In this document: positions 25,494 to 32,847 of the stretch, one piece after another
Layout of the letters: every line of letters begins with the position of its first letter
Position numbering within the stretch: position 1 is the first letter of the stretch
DNA from: Bacteroidetes bacterium UBA6221
GTDB taxonomy: Bacteria > Bacteroidota > Bacteroidia > Chitinophagales > Chitinophagaceae
Assembly: GCA_002421685.1 (NCBI GenBank)
Contig: DISB01000001.1
Coordinates: 1-46,741, forward strand
DNA: 46,741 nt
Direction: 5' to 3'
Notes under the pieces: generated by a model
The model's input: only the letters and a program-made list of their open reading frames with translations
What the model was told of the DNA's origin: nothing
The model's database searches: none
Made by a program: the position numbers and the translations under genes

Positions 25494-26207
25494 ATGAAAC
25501 ATCCAGATATTAATAACTGTTCGACGTGCAATCTGTGCTTTGTACGTAAAGATTCGGTCTTCAGCGTCCTTACACAAGACGAAATAGATATAGTAGAAGC
25601 GGCAAAGAGCATTATTGTTTTCAACGATAATGAATTGATTTTCAAAGAGCGGCAGCATTCATTTGGTATATATATCATTGTAGAAGGGAAGGTGAAGATA
25701 TCTAAGTACGGATTTGAAGGCAAGGAATATATAGTGCGTTTTGCCACGAGAGGGAATATTATCGGTTACAGATCATTTTTGGGCGGAGAATGTTACTCTT
25801 GCTCCGCAACAGCAATTTCTAAAACAGAATTGTGTTTTTTGCCCGGTGAGGTTATTCTCAAGCTAATAAGAAAGAACCCTGAACTCGGGCTTCAGTTCAT
25901 GAAATATCTGGCCAAAGACCTTAGGGGGGCTGAAGACAAAGCTATAAGTATCGCTCAAAAACATGTGAGGGAAAGAGTAGCTGAAGCAATACTCATATTG
26001 AAGGATATTTATGGTTATGAGCAGGACAACACAATTAATGCCAGGCTCAAAAGAGATGAAATAGCCAGTATTGCCGGCACGTCAAGGGAAACAGTCATCC
26101 GGTTGCTGTCAGAATATAATGAAGAGAAGATATTGCTTATTCAAGGAAGGAAAATAAGTATCCTGGACCTGGAATCACTCATCCAGCATTCAAATAGATC
26201 ATTTTAA
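25494..26207 (+). CDS. Crp/Fnr-family regulator with FNR-like cysteines
   Basis: 237 residues from the ATG at 25494; a TTG four codons earlier is a less likely start. The N-terminus carries CSTCNLC (Cys9, Cys12, Cys15) and a further Cys114 in ELCFLP; in E. coli FNR three N-terminal cysteines and one in the equivalent CEIP hold the oxygen-sensing [4Fe-4S] cluster. A cyclic-nucleotide-type beta-roll follows (FGIYIIVEGKVKISKYGFEG). The helix-turn-helix RDEIASIAGTSRETVIRLL has the E..SR recognition pattern that reads TGA half-sites. It is divergent from the nir operon across a 143-base spacer containing the palindrome, so it is likely the oxygen- or nitric-oxide-responsive switch for both NirK genes. 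Confidence 0.85.
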   Translation: MKHPDINNCSTCNLCFVRKDSVFSVLTQDEIDIVEAAKSIIVFNDNELIFKERQHSFGIYIIVEGKVKISKYGFEGKEYIVRFATRGNIIGYRSFLGGECYSCSATAISKTELCFLPGEVILKLIRKNPELGLQFMKYLAKDLRGAEDKAISIAQKHVRERVAEAILILKDIYGYEQDNTINARLKRDEIASIAGTSRETVIRLLSEYNEEKILLIQGRKISILDLESLIQHSNRSF

Positions 26208-26208
26208 C

Positions 26209-26268
26209 TTTAGACGGGTTTAGACGGGGATTAATATGGAGACATATTAAGGAAGCAGTGACTCTGCT
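26209..26268. terminator. Hairpins between convergent regulator and NirK-like genes
   Basis: TTAATATG-GAGA-CATATTAA (26231-26250) is a perfect 8-bp stem with a GNRA-type loop. GCAG-TGACT-CTGC with flanks (26254-26268) is a shorter one. TTTAGACGGG is repeated in tandem at 26209-26218 and 26219-26228. There is no long T-run, so termination efficiency is uncertain. Confidence 0.45.
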
Positions 26269-26271
26269 ATC

Positions 26272-27321
26272 TCATTCCGCTAAAAATTGTCCGATGGCCC
26301 CCATTTCGGCATCAGCAAAAGAATGATCCACAAATGTATATCGTCCTTTTTCGGGTATTACAAACTCGACTATTGCTCCACATGCCGGCCCTAAGTAAAC
26401 GGCCTGTAGACCCTGTAGCTCGTTATGTGGATTACCGTCAAGCCATACCTTATCAAAGATTGTCCCTATAACATGAAAACTGGATGCATTGTTAGGCCCC
26501 TCATTTATAAAATAAACCCGAACGCGGCTACCGGCCTTTACACGCAACGGATGAGGGACATATTGAGCAACCTTACCATTAAATGTGACATATGTGGGTT
26601 CTTTCAGTCGGGCAGCTTCAACATCAGGTACGTAGGTGATACTGTCCTGCAGCTTTCTCAAATAATACTCGTTTTGTATTAAAACAAACTCATAGTCTGG
26701 TTTTCCCGGGAAGCCACCGGTTGGCTCAACTATAACCATGCCTATCATCCCGTAAATCATATGCATTAGTACCATAGGAGTGCCACAATGATACATGAAT
26801 ACGCCTGGATAATTGGCTGTCCAGGAAAAATGAATTGTTTCGCCGGGATTTATCGTTCGGTATTTGTCCTCAGGGTTTACCATTGCTGCATGAAAGTCTA
26901 TGGAATGTGGCATCTGCATTGTCTGTGCCCCTGCGTCCATTGCCATGGCCATAGTGTCGTTGGAGCGATTGGTCATTGAGAATTTTACGGTTTGCCCAAC
27001 TCGCACTTTCAGAGTCGGGCCGGGTATAGAATCGCCAAACATCCACCCAACAAATGCCAGGTCATTTTTTATATGGAATGTTTTATGCTGCACATCAAAT
27101 TTCACCTCGATCGTATCTCCGTCTGCAGCTGTGGGAACGTTAGGCGCATATGCTAACGGGCCTTTGATTCCAGTTGGTGATGCCCCGGAGGTAATATTGG
27201 CAGGTGGTGCCCCGGAGGTAATATTGGCAGGTGGTGCCCCAAAACTGGTTCCGTATTTCTGATTAGGTGCATTACATGCACAAAAAATAATCAAGATGAT
27301 AAATACTGTTAGACTTCTCAT
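26272..27321 (-). CDS. Second NirK-like multicopper lipoprotein
   Basis: I start at the ATG at 27321 (MRSLTVFIILIIFCAC), a lipobox ending at Cys16; 349 residues. All copper ligands of NirK are present: type 1 His139, Cys179, His187, Met192; type 2 His144, His178, His283; Asp142 in MPHSIDFH. Two cupredoxin domains are visible, so it should be a nitrite reductase or close relative. It differs clearly from the first NirK: a Pro/Thr-rich linker with repeats (GAPPANITS) after the lipid anchor, a Met-rich insertion before the type 1 site (MAMAMDAGAQTMQM) and a shorter C-terminus. It ends opposite the regulator gene. It could be a divergent NirK or a copper-handling paralogue. Confidence 0.85.
   Translation of the reverse strand: MRSLTVFIILIIFCACNAPNQKYGTSFGAPPANITSGAPPANITSGASPTGIKGPLAYAPNVPTAADGDTIEVKFDVQHKTFHIKNDLAFVGWMFGDSIPGPTLKVRVGQTVKFSMTNRSNDTMAMAMDAGAQTMQMPHSIDFHAAMVNPEDKYRTINPGETIHFSWTANYPGVFMYHCGTPMVLMHMIYGMIGMVIVEPTGGFPGKPDYEFVLIQNEYYLRKLQDSITYVPDVEAARLKEPTYVTFNGKVAQYVPHPLRVKAGSRVRVYFINEGPNNASSFHVIGTIFDKVWLDGNPHNELQGLQAVYLGPACGAIVEFVIPEKGRYTFVDHSFADAEMGAIGQFLAE
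27181..27240. repeat. 27-bp tandem repeat inside the second NirK-like gene
   Basis: Two perfect 27-base units (27181-27207 and 27208-27234) plus six bases of a third. They encode the GAPPANITS repeat of the linker next to the lipid anchor and stay in frame, so copy number can vary without breaking the gene. Confidence 0.9.
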
Positions 27322-27369
27322 AGTATATCGATTTAGTATGCAGTAATTTTTACCATAAATTTCGGACAT

Positions 27370-27813
27370 TCTGCGCGCTCCTCATCTTCCAGGTTTTGAT
27401 AAGGTTTATGACCAACACTGATTCTTTACAATCTTTTTACGCTTTTCCAGCCGGAACCATCAGCATTTCCTCAGTTATTTTATGGCTGCCAAGCAGTTTG
27501 AATTACCTATAGAATCATTAGCAGGTGAACAATCGATGAAAATAGGATACAGTAAATTTACTACGTCTTGGAAAGAAAAAAACATTAAAAATCATGCCTG
27601 TATATTAATGTGATAGGCAACATTGTTGTTTATAGCTTATATAAATTGTCTATCTATCTACAGAGCATTTACTAATGTCGGGACCGGATTCCTTGTTCCG
27701 TTCGGGCCTTCTGTACGAGACCCCAACAAAATTGCTGAGTCCCGCCTGGCCTTATAACTTGTACCCCGTAACACTTCTAATTAAGTTCGAGGTCTTCACT
27801 AAATTTGATAGTA
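27370..27813. other. Non-coding gap with island-edge blocks
   Basis: This holds the upstream region of the second NirK-like gene. A minus-strand TTGGTCATAAA at about 27399-27409 matches the edge of the operator at 25433. Farther on, TTGTTCCGTT (27693-27702) and TAACACTTCTAATT (27769-27782) repeat blocks in the gap at 21203-21526, in reversed order. A 43-codon frame from the ATG at 27481 (MAAKQFELPIESLAG) has no relative I recognise. No other gene is apparent. Confidence 0.5.
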
Positions 27814-28248
27814 TTACCCGTTTTCTCTCTGGGCTTCAACCCCATCCCGTATTGCCTCTTCCAGTATACCCATGTTTATATCCTTTAGTGTTTTGAACTT
27901 AATGCAATAACCGGTCACACTCGCCTTGCCTAATTTCTTTCCATATGTTTGGGCCAGGTATTTCTTATCCTTGATGCCGAGTATATACACAGATATCCCT
28001 GTTGTGTTTGCGCTCAGGCCAATTTGATAAAACTCCCTCGTTGTGCCATTAGCATATTTTATTATGTAAGATCCATACCCGATATTGGGATTGGTAACCA
28101 CTTTACCCTTTTCATCTTTACCATCTAAGAACCATAATTTATAGCCGGGTAATATTTCAAGTATGCGCTTGTGCAGACTTAGTATTTCGCTGCGTTTTGG
28201 TTCCGGCTGAGTAGTAATATACGCTTCTATTTGTGCTTGTATATTCAT
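27814..28248 (-). CDS. DUF1801-family protein
   Basis: 144 residues with the pattern of DUF1801 (YdhG-like) proteins: an N-terminal helix pair (IEAYITTQPEPKRSEILSLH), an ILEILPGYKLW segment, a central GYGSYIIKYANGT strand pair and YILGIKDKKYLAQ-YGKKLGKA, then the closing CIKFKTLKDINMGILEEAI. The family has a small alpha/beta fold related to the iron-sulfur carrier Fra/YdhG group, but no established activity. It lies 104 bases after the VOC gene. Another DUF1801 gene lies about 3 kb away and the two are quite different. Confidence 0.8.
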   Translation of the reverse strand: MNIQAQIEAYITTQPEPKRSEILSLHKRILEILPGYKLWFLDGKDEKGKVVTNPNIGYGSYIIKYANGTTREFYQIGLSANTTGISVYILGIKDKKYLAQTYGKKLGKASVTGYCIKFKTLKDINMGILEEAIRDGVEAQRENG

Positions 28249-28292
28249 TTATGTCTTTGTTTTTTTGCGAAACTGTATGATAACATCGTTCA

Positions 28293-28310
28293 ACTTACTT
28301 GTATGTAAGT
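28293..28310. promoter_or_regulatory. Palindrome upstream of the DUF1801 gene
   Basis: ACTTAC-TTGTAT-GTAAGT is a perfect 6-base inverted repeat, 45 bases before the start codon, and looks like a dimeric-repressor operator (TetR-type spacing). No matching regulator gene is adjacent. Confidence 0.35.
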
Positions 28311-28352
28311 GTCGTCAATAATACACATTGCCAGCCATATTTGTAACTATGC

Positions 28353-28760
28353 CTACTCCCCTTGTTCACTTGGTAATTTTGAAACGTCAACATATAATAC
28401 ATTCCAGGTGTGTCCGTCAAAATCTTCAATGGTTCTTTGTTGCATAAAGCCATAATCGCTCATTTCGTTGGGTTCAATTCCGCCGGCATTTAGTCCGTTT
28501 GTCATTATATTATTCAGCTCGTCAATGTTGGAAACATACAAAGTAAAATACCCGGCCATAATTGATCTCGTATTGGCAAGAGGTTTGGTTGCAAATGTGG
28601 CAAACTTCTCGTAAGACATAAGCATTACAGCAATGCTATCACTCCAGGCCAAACGAACTATTGTATCGTCTGAAAACTGTGATGTGAAACCCAGTGCCTT
28701 GTAAAAGCCTAGTGACTTTTGGAGGTCTCTTACGGCCAAATTGATTAAAATTTGTTTCAT
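28353..28760 (-). CDS. VOC-superfamily protein (glyoxalase/bleomycin-resistance fold)
   Basis: The frame opens at 28907 but I start at the ATG at 28760 (MKQILINLAVRDLQKSLGFY), the usual VOC beginning; the earlier part overlaps the upstream gene. 135 residues with the paired beta-alpha-beta-beta-beta modules. It has strong similarity to residues 168-304 of the SRPBCC-VOC fusion upstream (shared FMQQRTIED.DGH.WN end), so one arose from the other by duplication. The classical glyoxalase metal residues are not obvious, so it may bind a ligand without catalysis. It is part of the ArsR-controlled gene set. Confidence 0.82.
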   Translation of the reverse strand: MKQILINLAVRDLQKSLGFYKALGFTSQFSDDTIVRLAWSDSIAVMLMSYEKFATFATKPLANTRSIMAGYFTLYVSNIDELNNIMTNGLNAGGIEPNEMSDYGFMQQRTIEDFDGHTWNVLYVDVSKLPSEQGE

Positions 28761-28765
28761 AGCAG

Positions 28766-29185
28766 TCAATTTCGTGTTTGTTGTTGCGCGCCACCAAGCT
28801 TTCCGCCAATGATCGCAAATGGGATATACAGCAAAATATCCGCTACCGTAAAACCTACGGGCGGCGCAATCAATGATGCAGCGTAAATACCGCAGGCTAA
28901 AAACCATACCCCGACCACCAGGGCAAATATCATTTTGCGGAACGGGGCGATTTTAGCAGCGATAAAAGCTCCCGCCATAGTTCCAGCCTGGTGCGCAAAC
29001 AAGATACTGGCAAAATTTGCTGTCGTTAATTTGTCCGCATGAGCAATCACACTTTTTTCATCCCAGGGTATCATACCTTGCGGCGAGCCAAAGATAATGT
29101 TACAAAGGAAAATAAGACTTGCATTAATGATGCTGCCGGTCACTATACCCGCAATAACCGCAAGCGTGCTCTTAATTATTTTCAT
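28766..29185 (-). CDS. Small integral membrane protein
   Basis: 139 residues with four hydrophobic helices: residues about 5-30, 62-80, 83-105 and 112-130. A GSPQGMIPWDEKSV loop follows the first, and an HQAGTMAGAFIAA segment resembles a glycine-rich helix-helix contact. I do not recognise a named family. It sits between the SRPBCC-VOC and VOC genes, with gaps of 21 and 5 bases, clearly in the same operon. Confidence 0.78.
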   Translation of the reverse strand: MKIIKSTLAVIAGIVTGSIINASLIFLCNIIFGSPQGMIPWDEKSVIAHADKLTTANFASILFAHQAGTMAGAFIAAKIAPFRKMIFALVVGVWFLACGIYAASLIAPPVGFTVADILLYIPFAIIGGKLGGAQQQTRN

Positions 29186-29206
29186 TGTTCTTTTTAGTTT
29201 AATTTT

Positions 29207-30121
29207 TTATTTTTTTGTTTGCTCAACCCGAAGTTTTGTTTTGTCTATGAACAATAGGTTCCAGCAATGCCCGTCCAAATCTTCAATGGTTCTTTGTTGC
29301 ATAAAACCGTAATTGTCCATTTCATTAGGCTCTCTGCCACCTGCTATTTTCCCCTTTGCAATAATTCTGTTAAGTTCATCAGCGCTGGAGACCGAAAGAG
29401 TATAAAAGCCCCCCATCGTTAGTGTTGTATCGGCAAGTGGTTTAGGTACCAGACTTATGAATTTTTCGTGTGTCATTAATAGAACTGAAATGTGCTCGCT
29501 CCAAACCATATATTTCGCGGTTTCGTCTGAGATATGAGGATAATTTTCAAATCCTAACGCTGAGTAAAAGTCCATCGATTTTTGCAGGTCCTTTACCGGT
29601 AAATTGATCAAGACGGTTCTGTCTTTTGGTATTTTTTTAAGCAATAGGAAACTATCTAAATTTTCGAGTGCTTTTGTGAAGCCTTCTTTAAATCCCTCGG
29701 TCAATTTCACCATTCGCTCGTAGGATTCATTAAAAATGGAAATATTTACTTCGGTCATATCATTTTTTTCGCTGAAATTCAAATCCCAGTCAGAACCGTG
29801 TAATTCGGGTTTTTCATCTTTATCCGCGAAGACGTTGAAAAATTTAAAATTAGTTTTCGGGCTAATGGATGTGTACTCCTGAATTAACCACTGTTCTTGT
29901 CCTTCGGGGCTTACCATTGCAAAAAACCTTCTGCCGCCAACTTTGAAGTCCATATATTTTGTCCTGGATTCCCAGGGCTTTGGTGCCCACCATTGGTCCA
30001 AAATCTCTGGATTTGTCCACGCTTGCCAAACCAATTCAAGGTTTGCATTAAACTCCCGTCTTATATTAATCGTATTATTTTCTTTACAGACTGTGAAGTC
30101 AAACATAAGTTCTGATTTCAT
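29207..30121 (-). CDS. SRPBCC (AHSA1-like) and VOC fusion protein
   Basis: 304 residues. Residues 1-160 are an AHSA1-type START/SRPBCC domain (RREFNANLELVWQAWTNPEI, DQWWAPKPW, ESRTKYMDFKVGG, KLTEGFKEGFTKALENLDSF), a hydrophobic ligand-binding cavity fold. Residues 168-304 are a VOC domain very like the separate VOC gene downstream. Its ATG overlaps the ArsR stop by 4 bases. ArsR-SRPBCC pairs are common, with the SRPBCC protein probably acting on or sensing the ligand of the regulator, and a fused VOC domain is less usual. Function unknown; domains are clear. Confidence 0.87.
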   Translation of the reverse strand: MKSELMFDFTVCKENNTINIRREFNANLELVWQAWTNPEILDQWWAPKPWESRTKYMDFKVGGRRFFAMVSPEGQEQWLIQEYTSISPKTNFKFFNVFADKDEKPELHGSDWDLNFSEKNDMTEVNISIFNESYERMVKLTEGFKEGFTKALENLDSFLLLKKIPKDRTVLINLPVKDLQKSMDFYSALGFENYPHISDETAKYMVWSEHISVLLMTHEKFISLVPKPLADTTLTMGGFYTLSVSSADELNRIIAKGKIAGGREPNEMDNYGFMQQRTIEDLDGHCWNLLFIDKTKLRVEQTKK

Positions 30122-30450
30122 TTTCCCATGCTTTTTATGGTTGCTAATACTTCATCCAGCTGATTAAACCTAGTTTCCCATATCTTGCGGAATTGGTTTA
30201 GCCATTTATCAATTTCTTTCATCTTATCTATTTCAAGTTGGTAATAGATTTCTCTTCCCCTTTGTTCCTGCCTTAACAAATCACATTCTGTAAGTATTTG
30301 CAGGTGTTTTGAAACAGCCTGCCGCGAACTCTCAAAATGTTCGGCAATTGCGTTGGGGGTCATCGCTTGAAGTGCAATAAGCGCTATGATTGCCCGTCTT
30401 GTTGGGTCGGCGATGGCTTGGAAAACATCTCGTCTGACTTGATTACTCAT
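30118..30450 (-). CDS. ArsR-family transcription regulator
   Basis: 110 residues with the winged helix-turn-helix of ArsR repressors: RRDVFQAIADPTRRAIIALI, then AEHFESSRQAVSKHLQILTE as the recognition helix region, and REIYYQLEIDKMKEID as the wing and tail. There are no metal-binding cysteines (no ELCVC-type motif), so it is likely to answer to an organic signal or protein redox state rather than arsenic. It controls its own operon through the operators described at 30458-30503. Confidence 0.92.
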   Translation of the reverse strand: MSNQVRRDVFQAIADPTRRAIIALIALQAMTPNAIAEHFESSRQAVSKHLQILTECDLLRQEQRGREIYYQLEIDKMKEIDKWLNQFRKIWETRFNQLDEVLATIKSMGK

Positions 30451-30457
30451 AATATTA

Positions 30458-30503
30458 GCAACTACTCGGTTGCAAATATAAACGCAATCATTCGGTTGCG
30501 CAA
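30458..30503 (-). promoter_or_regulatory. ArsR operon promoter with two operators
   Basis: Minus-strand -7 element TATATTTG (30473-30480) and -33 TTG (30501-30503) are exactly 20 bases apart. One operator, GCAACTACTCGGTTGC (30458-30473), overlaps the -7 end; the other, GCAATCATTCGGTTGC (30484-30499), lies in the spacer. They match at 13 of 16 bases and each has the inverted half-sites GCAA-N8-TTGC. Binding would block RNA polymerase, fitting autorepression. Confidence 0.7.
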
Positions 30504-30587
30504 CTTTTTTGGAAAATGATTTTGATTTTAGAAGGTTGCGAGAGGGCTCTCAATTATGAAAGAAGGACATGAGAATTGTCCGTAATT

Positions 30588-30929
30588 TTACTTCTTCTTC
30601 TTACTCGCCTTCGCCTTCTTATTGAATTCCAGGCAGCGGCTTATCCAGTAGTCGAATTCCGATTTCTTTTTTATCCCGTCTACATGCACGAATACATAAC
30701 CCTTCATGGGTCTGCCGGTAAAATCCATAGGGCGTGCGCCGTTACGCTCCAGGGCTTCTTCGTAAATATCCGGGTCTATGCGGCACATTATTTCATCCTC
30801 GTTCACACCAATGCACATTTTGTCATTCACCATAAAGCATAGCCCGCCAAACATACGTTTCTCCTCAATGTTCTTTTGAGAAGCTAGCGCTTCGCGCACG
30901 CGGTCTGCCATTTTTTCTGAATAGGCCAT
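30588..30929 (-). CDS. TfoX N-terminal-domain protein
   Basis: 113 residues of the TfoX/Sxy N-terminal fold: EKRMFGGLCFMVNDKMCIGV, then EDEIMCRIDPDIYEEAL and GRPMKGYVFVHVDG, ending in a Lys-rich tail (KKAKASKKKK). The C-terminal domain of the competence regulator Sxy is absent, so it is not a full competence activator; such short proteins are common and uncharacterised. It follows the DUF1801 gene by 6 bases, in one operon. Confidence 0.87.
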   Translation of the reverse strand: MAYSEKMADRVREALASQKNIEEKRMFGGLCFMVNDKMCIGVNEDEIMCRIDPDIYEEALERNGARPMDFTGRPMKGYVFVHVDGIKKKSEFDYWISRCLEFNKKAKASKKKK

Positions 30930-30935
30930 AATATG

Positions 30936-31358
30936 TTATTTAGAAGGATAAAGTTTTGTTGTCTGTTTTACCGATGCCACTATCATTTTCTTCAAAACCT
31001 CCAGGTCAAGATCAGCCAGCTTTTTCACATACACGCAGGCCACAGCTTCTTTGTGTTTGCCCAGCCTGGCAAGTAATTCCTTTCTGCCCGGGAACTCCGC
31101 TTCAAAGTACAATGAAAAAGCCGCTTTGCGTGGCGAAAACCCGGCAATTGGTGCATCGCCCTCACGCCCGCTTTCGTATTTGTAATGGTAATTGCCAAAG
31201 CCTATAATGGCCGGCCCCCACATATACGGCTCATGTCCGGTCACGTCTCTCATCATATCGATGAGGGTATAACTGTCCTGTTTCTTCTTGACATCGGGCA
31301 GGGAGCTGATAAATGCCTCCACGCTGGCGCCTGTTGCCGTTGTCTTGTTTTTTGCCAT
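30936..31358 (-). CDS. DUF1801-family protein
   Basis: 140 residues with the DUF1801 pattern: SVEAFISSLPDVKKKQDSYT, MMRDVTGHEPYMWGPAIIGF, GNYHYKYESGREG, FSPRKAAFSLYFEAEF, ARLGKHKEAVACVYVKKLADL. It has the same fold as the protein at 27814-28248 but little sequence in common. It is the first gene of a two-gene operon with the TfoX-like gene. Function unknown. Confidence 0.87.
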   Translation of the reverse strand: MAKNKTTATGASVEAFISSLPDVKKKQDSYTLIDMMRDVTGHEPYMWGPAIIGFGNYHYKYESGREGDAPIAGFSPRKAAFSLYFEAEFPGRKELLARLGKHKEAVACVYVKKLADLDLEVLKKMIVASVKQTTKLYPSK

Positions 31359-31602
31359 AACACTAAATTACGGATAGAATGAATACAATATGTGATACAC
31401 TCAAACTCTCCATATCCTTAGGACAGCACGGAGCATTAAAAGAATAGTTAGGATTGTTGGGCGGTTCAGCAAATGTTATATTTTTTAAGCCGAAGCTGGT
31501 CCATTCAACAATGGATAAGATAGTGAAGAGCCGGCAAATAAACAGTTTGGGATAATATCTCCTCAATTATCCGTAACTTCAACCAATAAAGTTGAGAATA
31601 AA
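31359..31602. other. Divergent spacer before the RNA helicase gene
   Basis: 244 bases between the DUF1801 and helicase genes. I see no gene, no strong hairpin and no perfect TAnnTTTG element on either strand. Confidence 0.6.
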
Positions 31603-32847
31603 TTGACATTTGAAGATTTCGGCTTCGACCCCGATGTAATGGATGGGTTGAACACGATGGGATATAAACAGCCGACCCCCATACAAGAAGCAGCCATTCC
31701 CGCAATACTGGACAATAAAGACCTGATAGCCTGCGCGCAGACGGGCACGGGCAAGACAGCGGCCTACCTGCTGCCTATACTGCATAAGATAATTACCACG
31801 CCGGTGTGCCACCTGAATACGCTGATACTGGCGCCCACGCGCGAGCTGGCGCAGCAGATAGACCAGCAGATAGACGGCCTGGCTTATTATATGGACATCA
31901 GCTCGATACCCATATACGGCGGCGGCGACGGCGGGGTATGGGCGCAGCAGCGCAAGGCGCTGGACAAGGGTGTGGACCTGGTGATAGCCACGCCGGGCAG
32001 ACTGATATCGCACCTGGCATCGGGAGCTATAAAGCTGGACGACCTGCAGCACCTGGTGCTGGACGAGGCCGACCGTATGCTGGACATGGGTTTTTACGAC
32101 GACATTATCAAAATCATCAGCTACCTGCCCAACCACAGGCAGACGCTGTTGTTCTCGGCCACAATGCCGCCCAAGATAAGGACGCTGGCGGGGAAGATAC
32201 TGATAGACCCCGAGCAGATAAACATTGCCATATCCAAGCCGGCGGAGGGTATATTGCAGCGGGCCTTTATGGTGCATGACAGCGATAAAATAGAACTGCT
32301 GAAAGCATTGCTGAAAGAGGGCAATTACAGCAGCATTATCATATTCGCCTCTACCAAAGAGAATGTGAAGAAGCTGGACAGGGAGCTGGCGAAAACGGGC
32401 ATGGGCGCCAAGGCCTTCCACTCAGACCTGGAGCAGGCCGAACGCGAAGACCTGATGAACAAATTTAAAAGCAGGCGCGTACCTATGCTGATAGGCACCG
32501 ATGTACTGAGCAGGGGCATAGATGTAGAAGGCATAGACCTTGTGGTGAACTACGATGTGCCGCCCGACCCCGAAGATTATGTACACCGTATAGGCCGCAC
32601 GGCCCGTGCGGCCTATACCGGTACCGCCATTACCTTCATCAACGATAAAGACCAGGAAAAATTCTCGCGCATAGAGCGGCTGATAGAACGGGAACTCGTT
32701 AAAGAAAATCCACCTGAAGGCATACCTGCCGGGCCGGAGTACAATCCGCGTAAACGGAGGGGTGGTAGTGGTGGCGGAAGCCGTGGCGGCAGCAAGAACT
32801 TCAAGAAAAGGAATTGGGGTGGCGGTGGCAACCGCAAAAAGGGCTAA
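31603..32847 (+). CDS. DEAD-box RNA helicase with glycine-rich tail
   Basis: 414 residues that unwind RNA structures, probably in ribosome assembly or mRNA decay. Q motif GYKQPTPIQEAAIP, Walker A AQTGTGKT, PTRELAQQ, TPGRL, DEAD in VLDEADRMLDMG, SAT, and the second domain with VLSRGIDVEG and HRIGRTAR are all intact. The last 30 residues are Gly/Arg/Lys rich (GGSGGGSRGGSKNFKKR), an RNA-binding tail like RhlE. The frame has no ATG before 31603; TTG at 31603 (giving MTFEDFGFDP, the usual family start) is taken. It ends overlapping the antiporter gene stop by 4 bases. Confidence 0.95.
   Translation: MTFEDFGFDPDVMDGLNTMGYKQPTPIQEAAIPAILDNKDLIACAQTGTGKTAAYLLPILHKIITTPVCHLNTLILAPTRELAQQIDQQIDGLAYYMDISSIPIYGGGDGGVWAQQRKALDKGVDLVIATPGRLISHLASGAIKLDDLQHLVLDEADRMLDMGFYDDIIKIISYLPNHRQTLLFSATMPPKIRTLAGKILIDPEQINIAISKPAEGILQRAFMVHDSDKIELLKALLKEGNYSSIIIFASTKENVKKLDRELAKTGMGAKAFHSDLEQAEREDLMNKFKSRRVPMLIGTDVLSRGIDVEGIDLVVNYDVPPDPEDYVHRIGRTARAAYTGTAITFINDKDQEKFSRIERLIERELVKENPPEGIPAGPEYNPRKRRGGSGGGSRGGSKNFKKRNWGGGGNRKKG

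Noticed and set aside
27675..27896. 73-codon frame on the plus strand (FRSGLLYETPTKLL)
   Set aside because: Covers a repeat block and overlaps the DUF1801 gene on the other strand. No family recognised.
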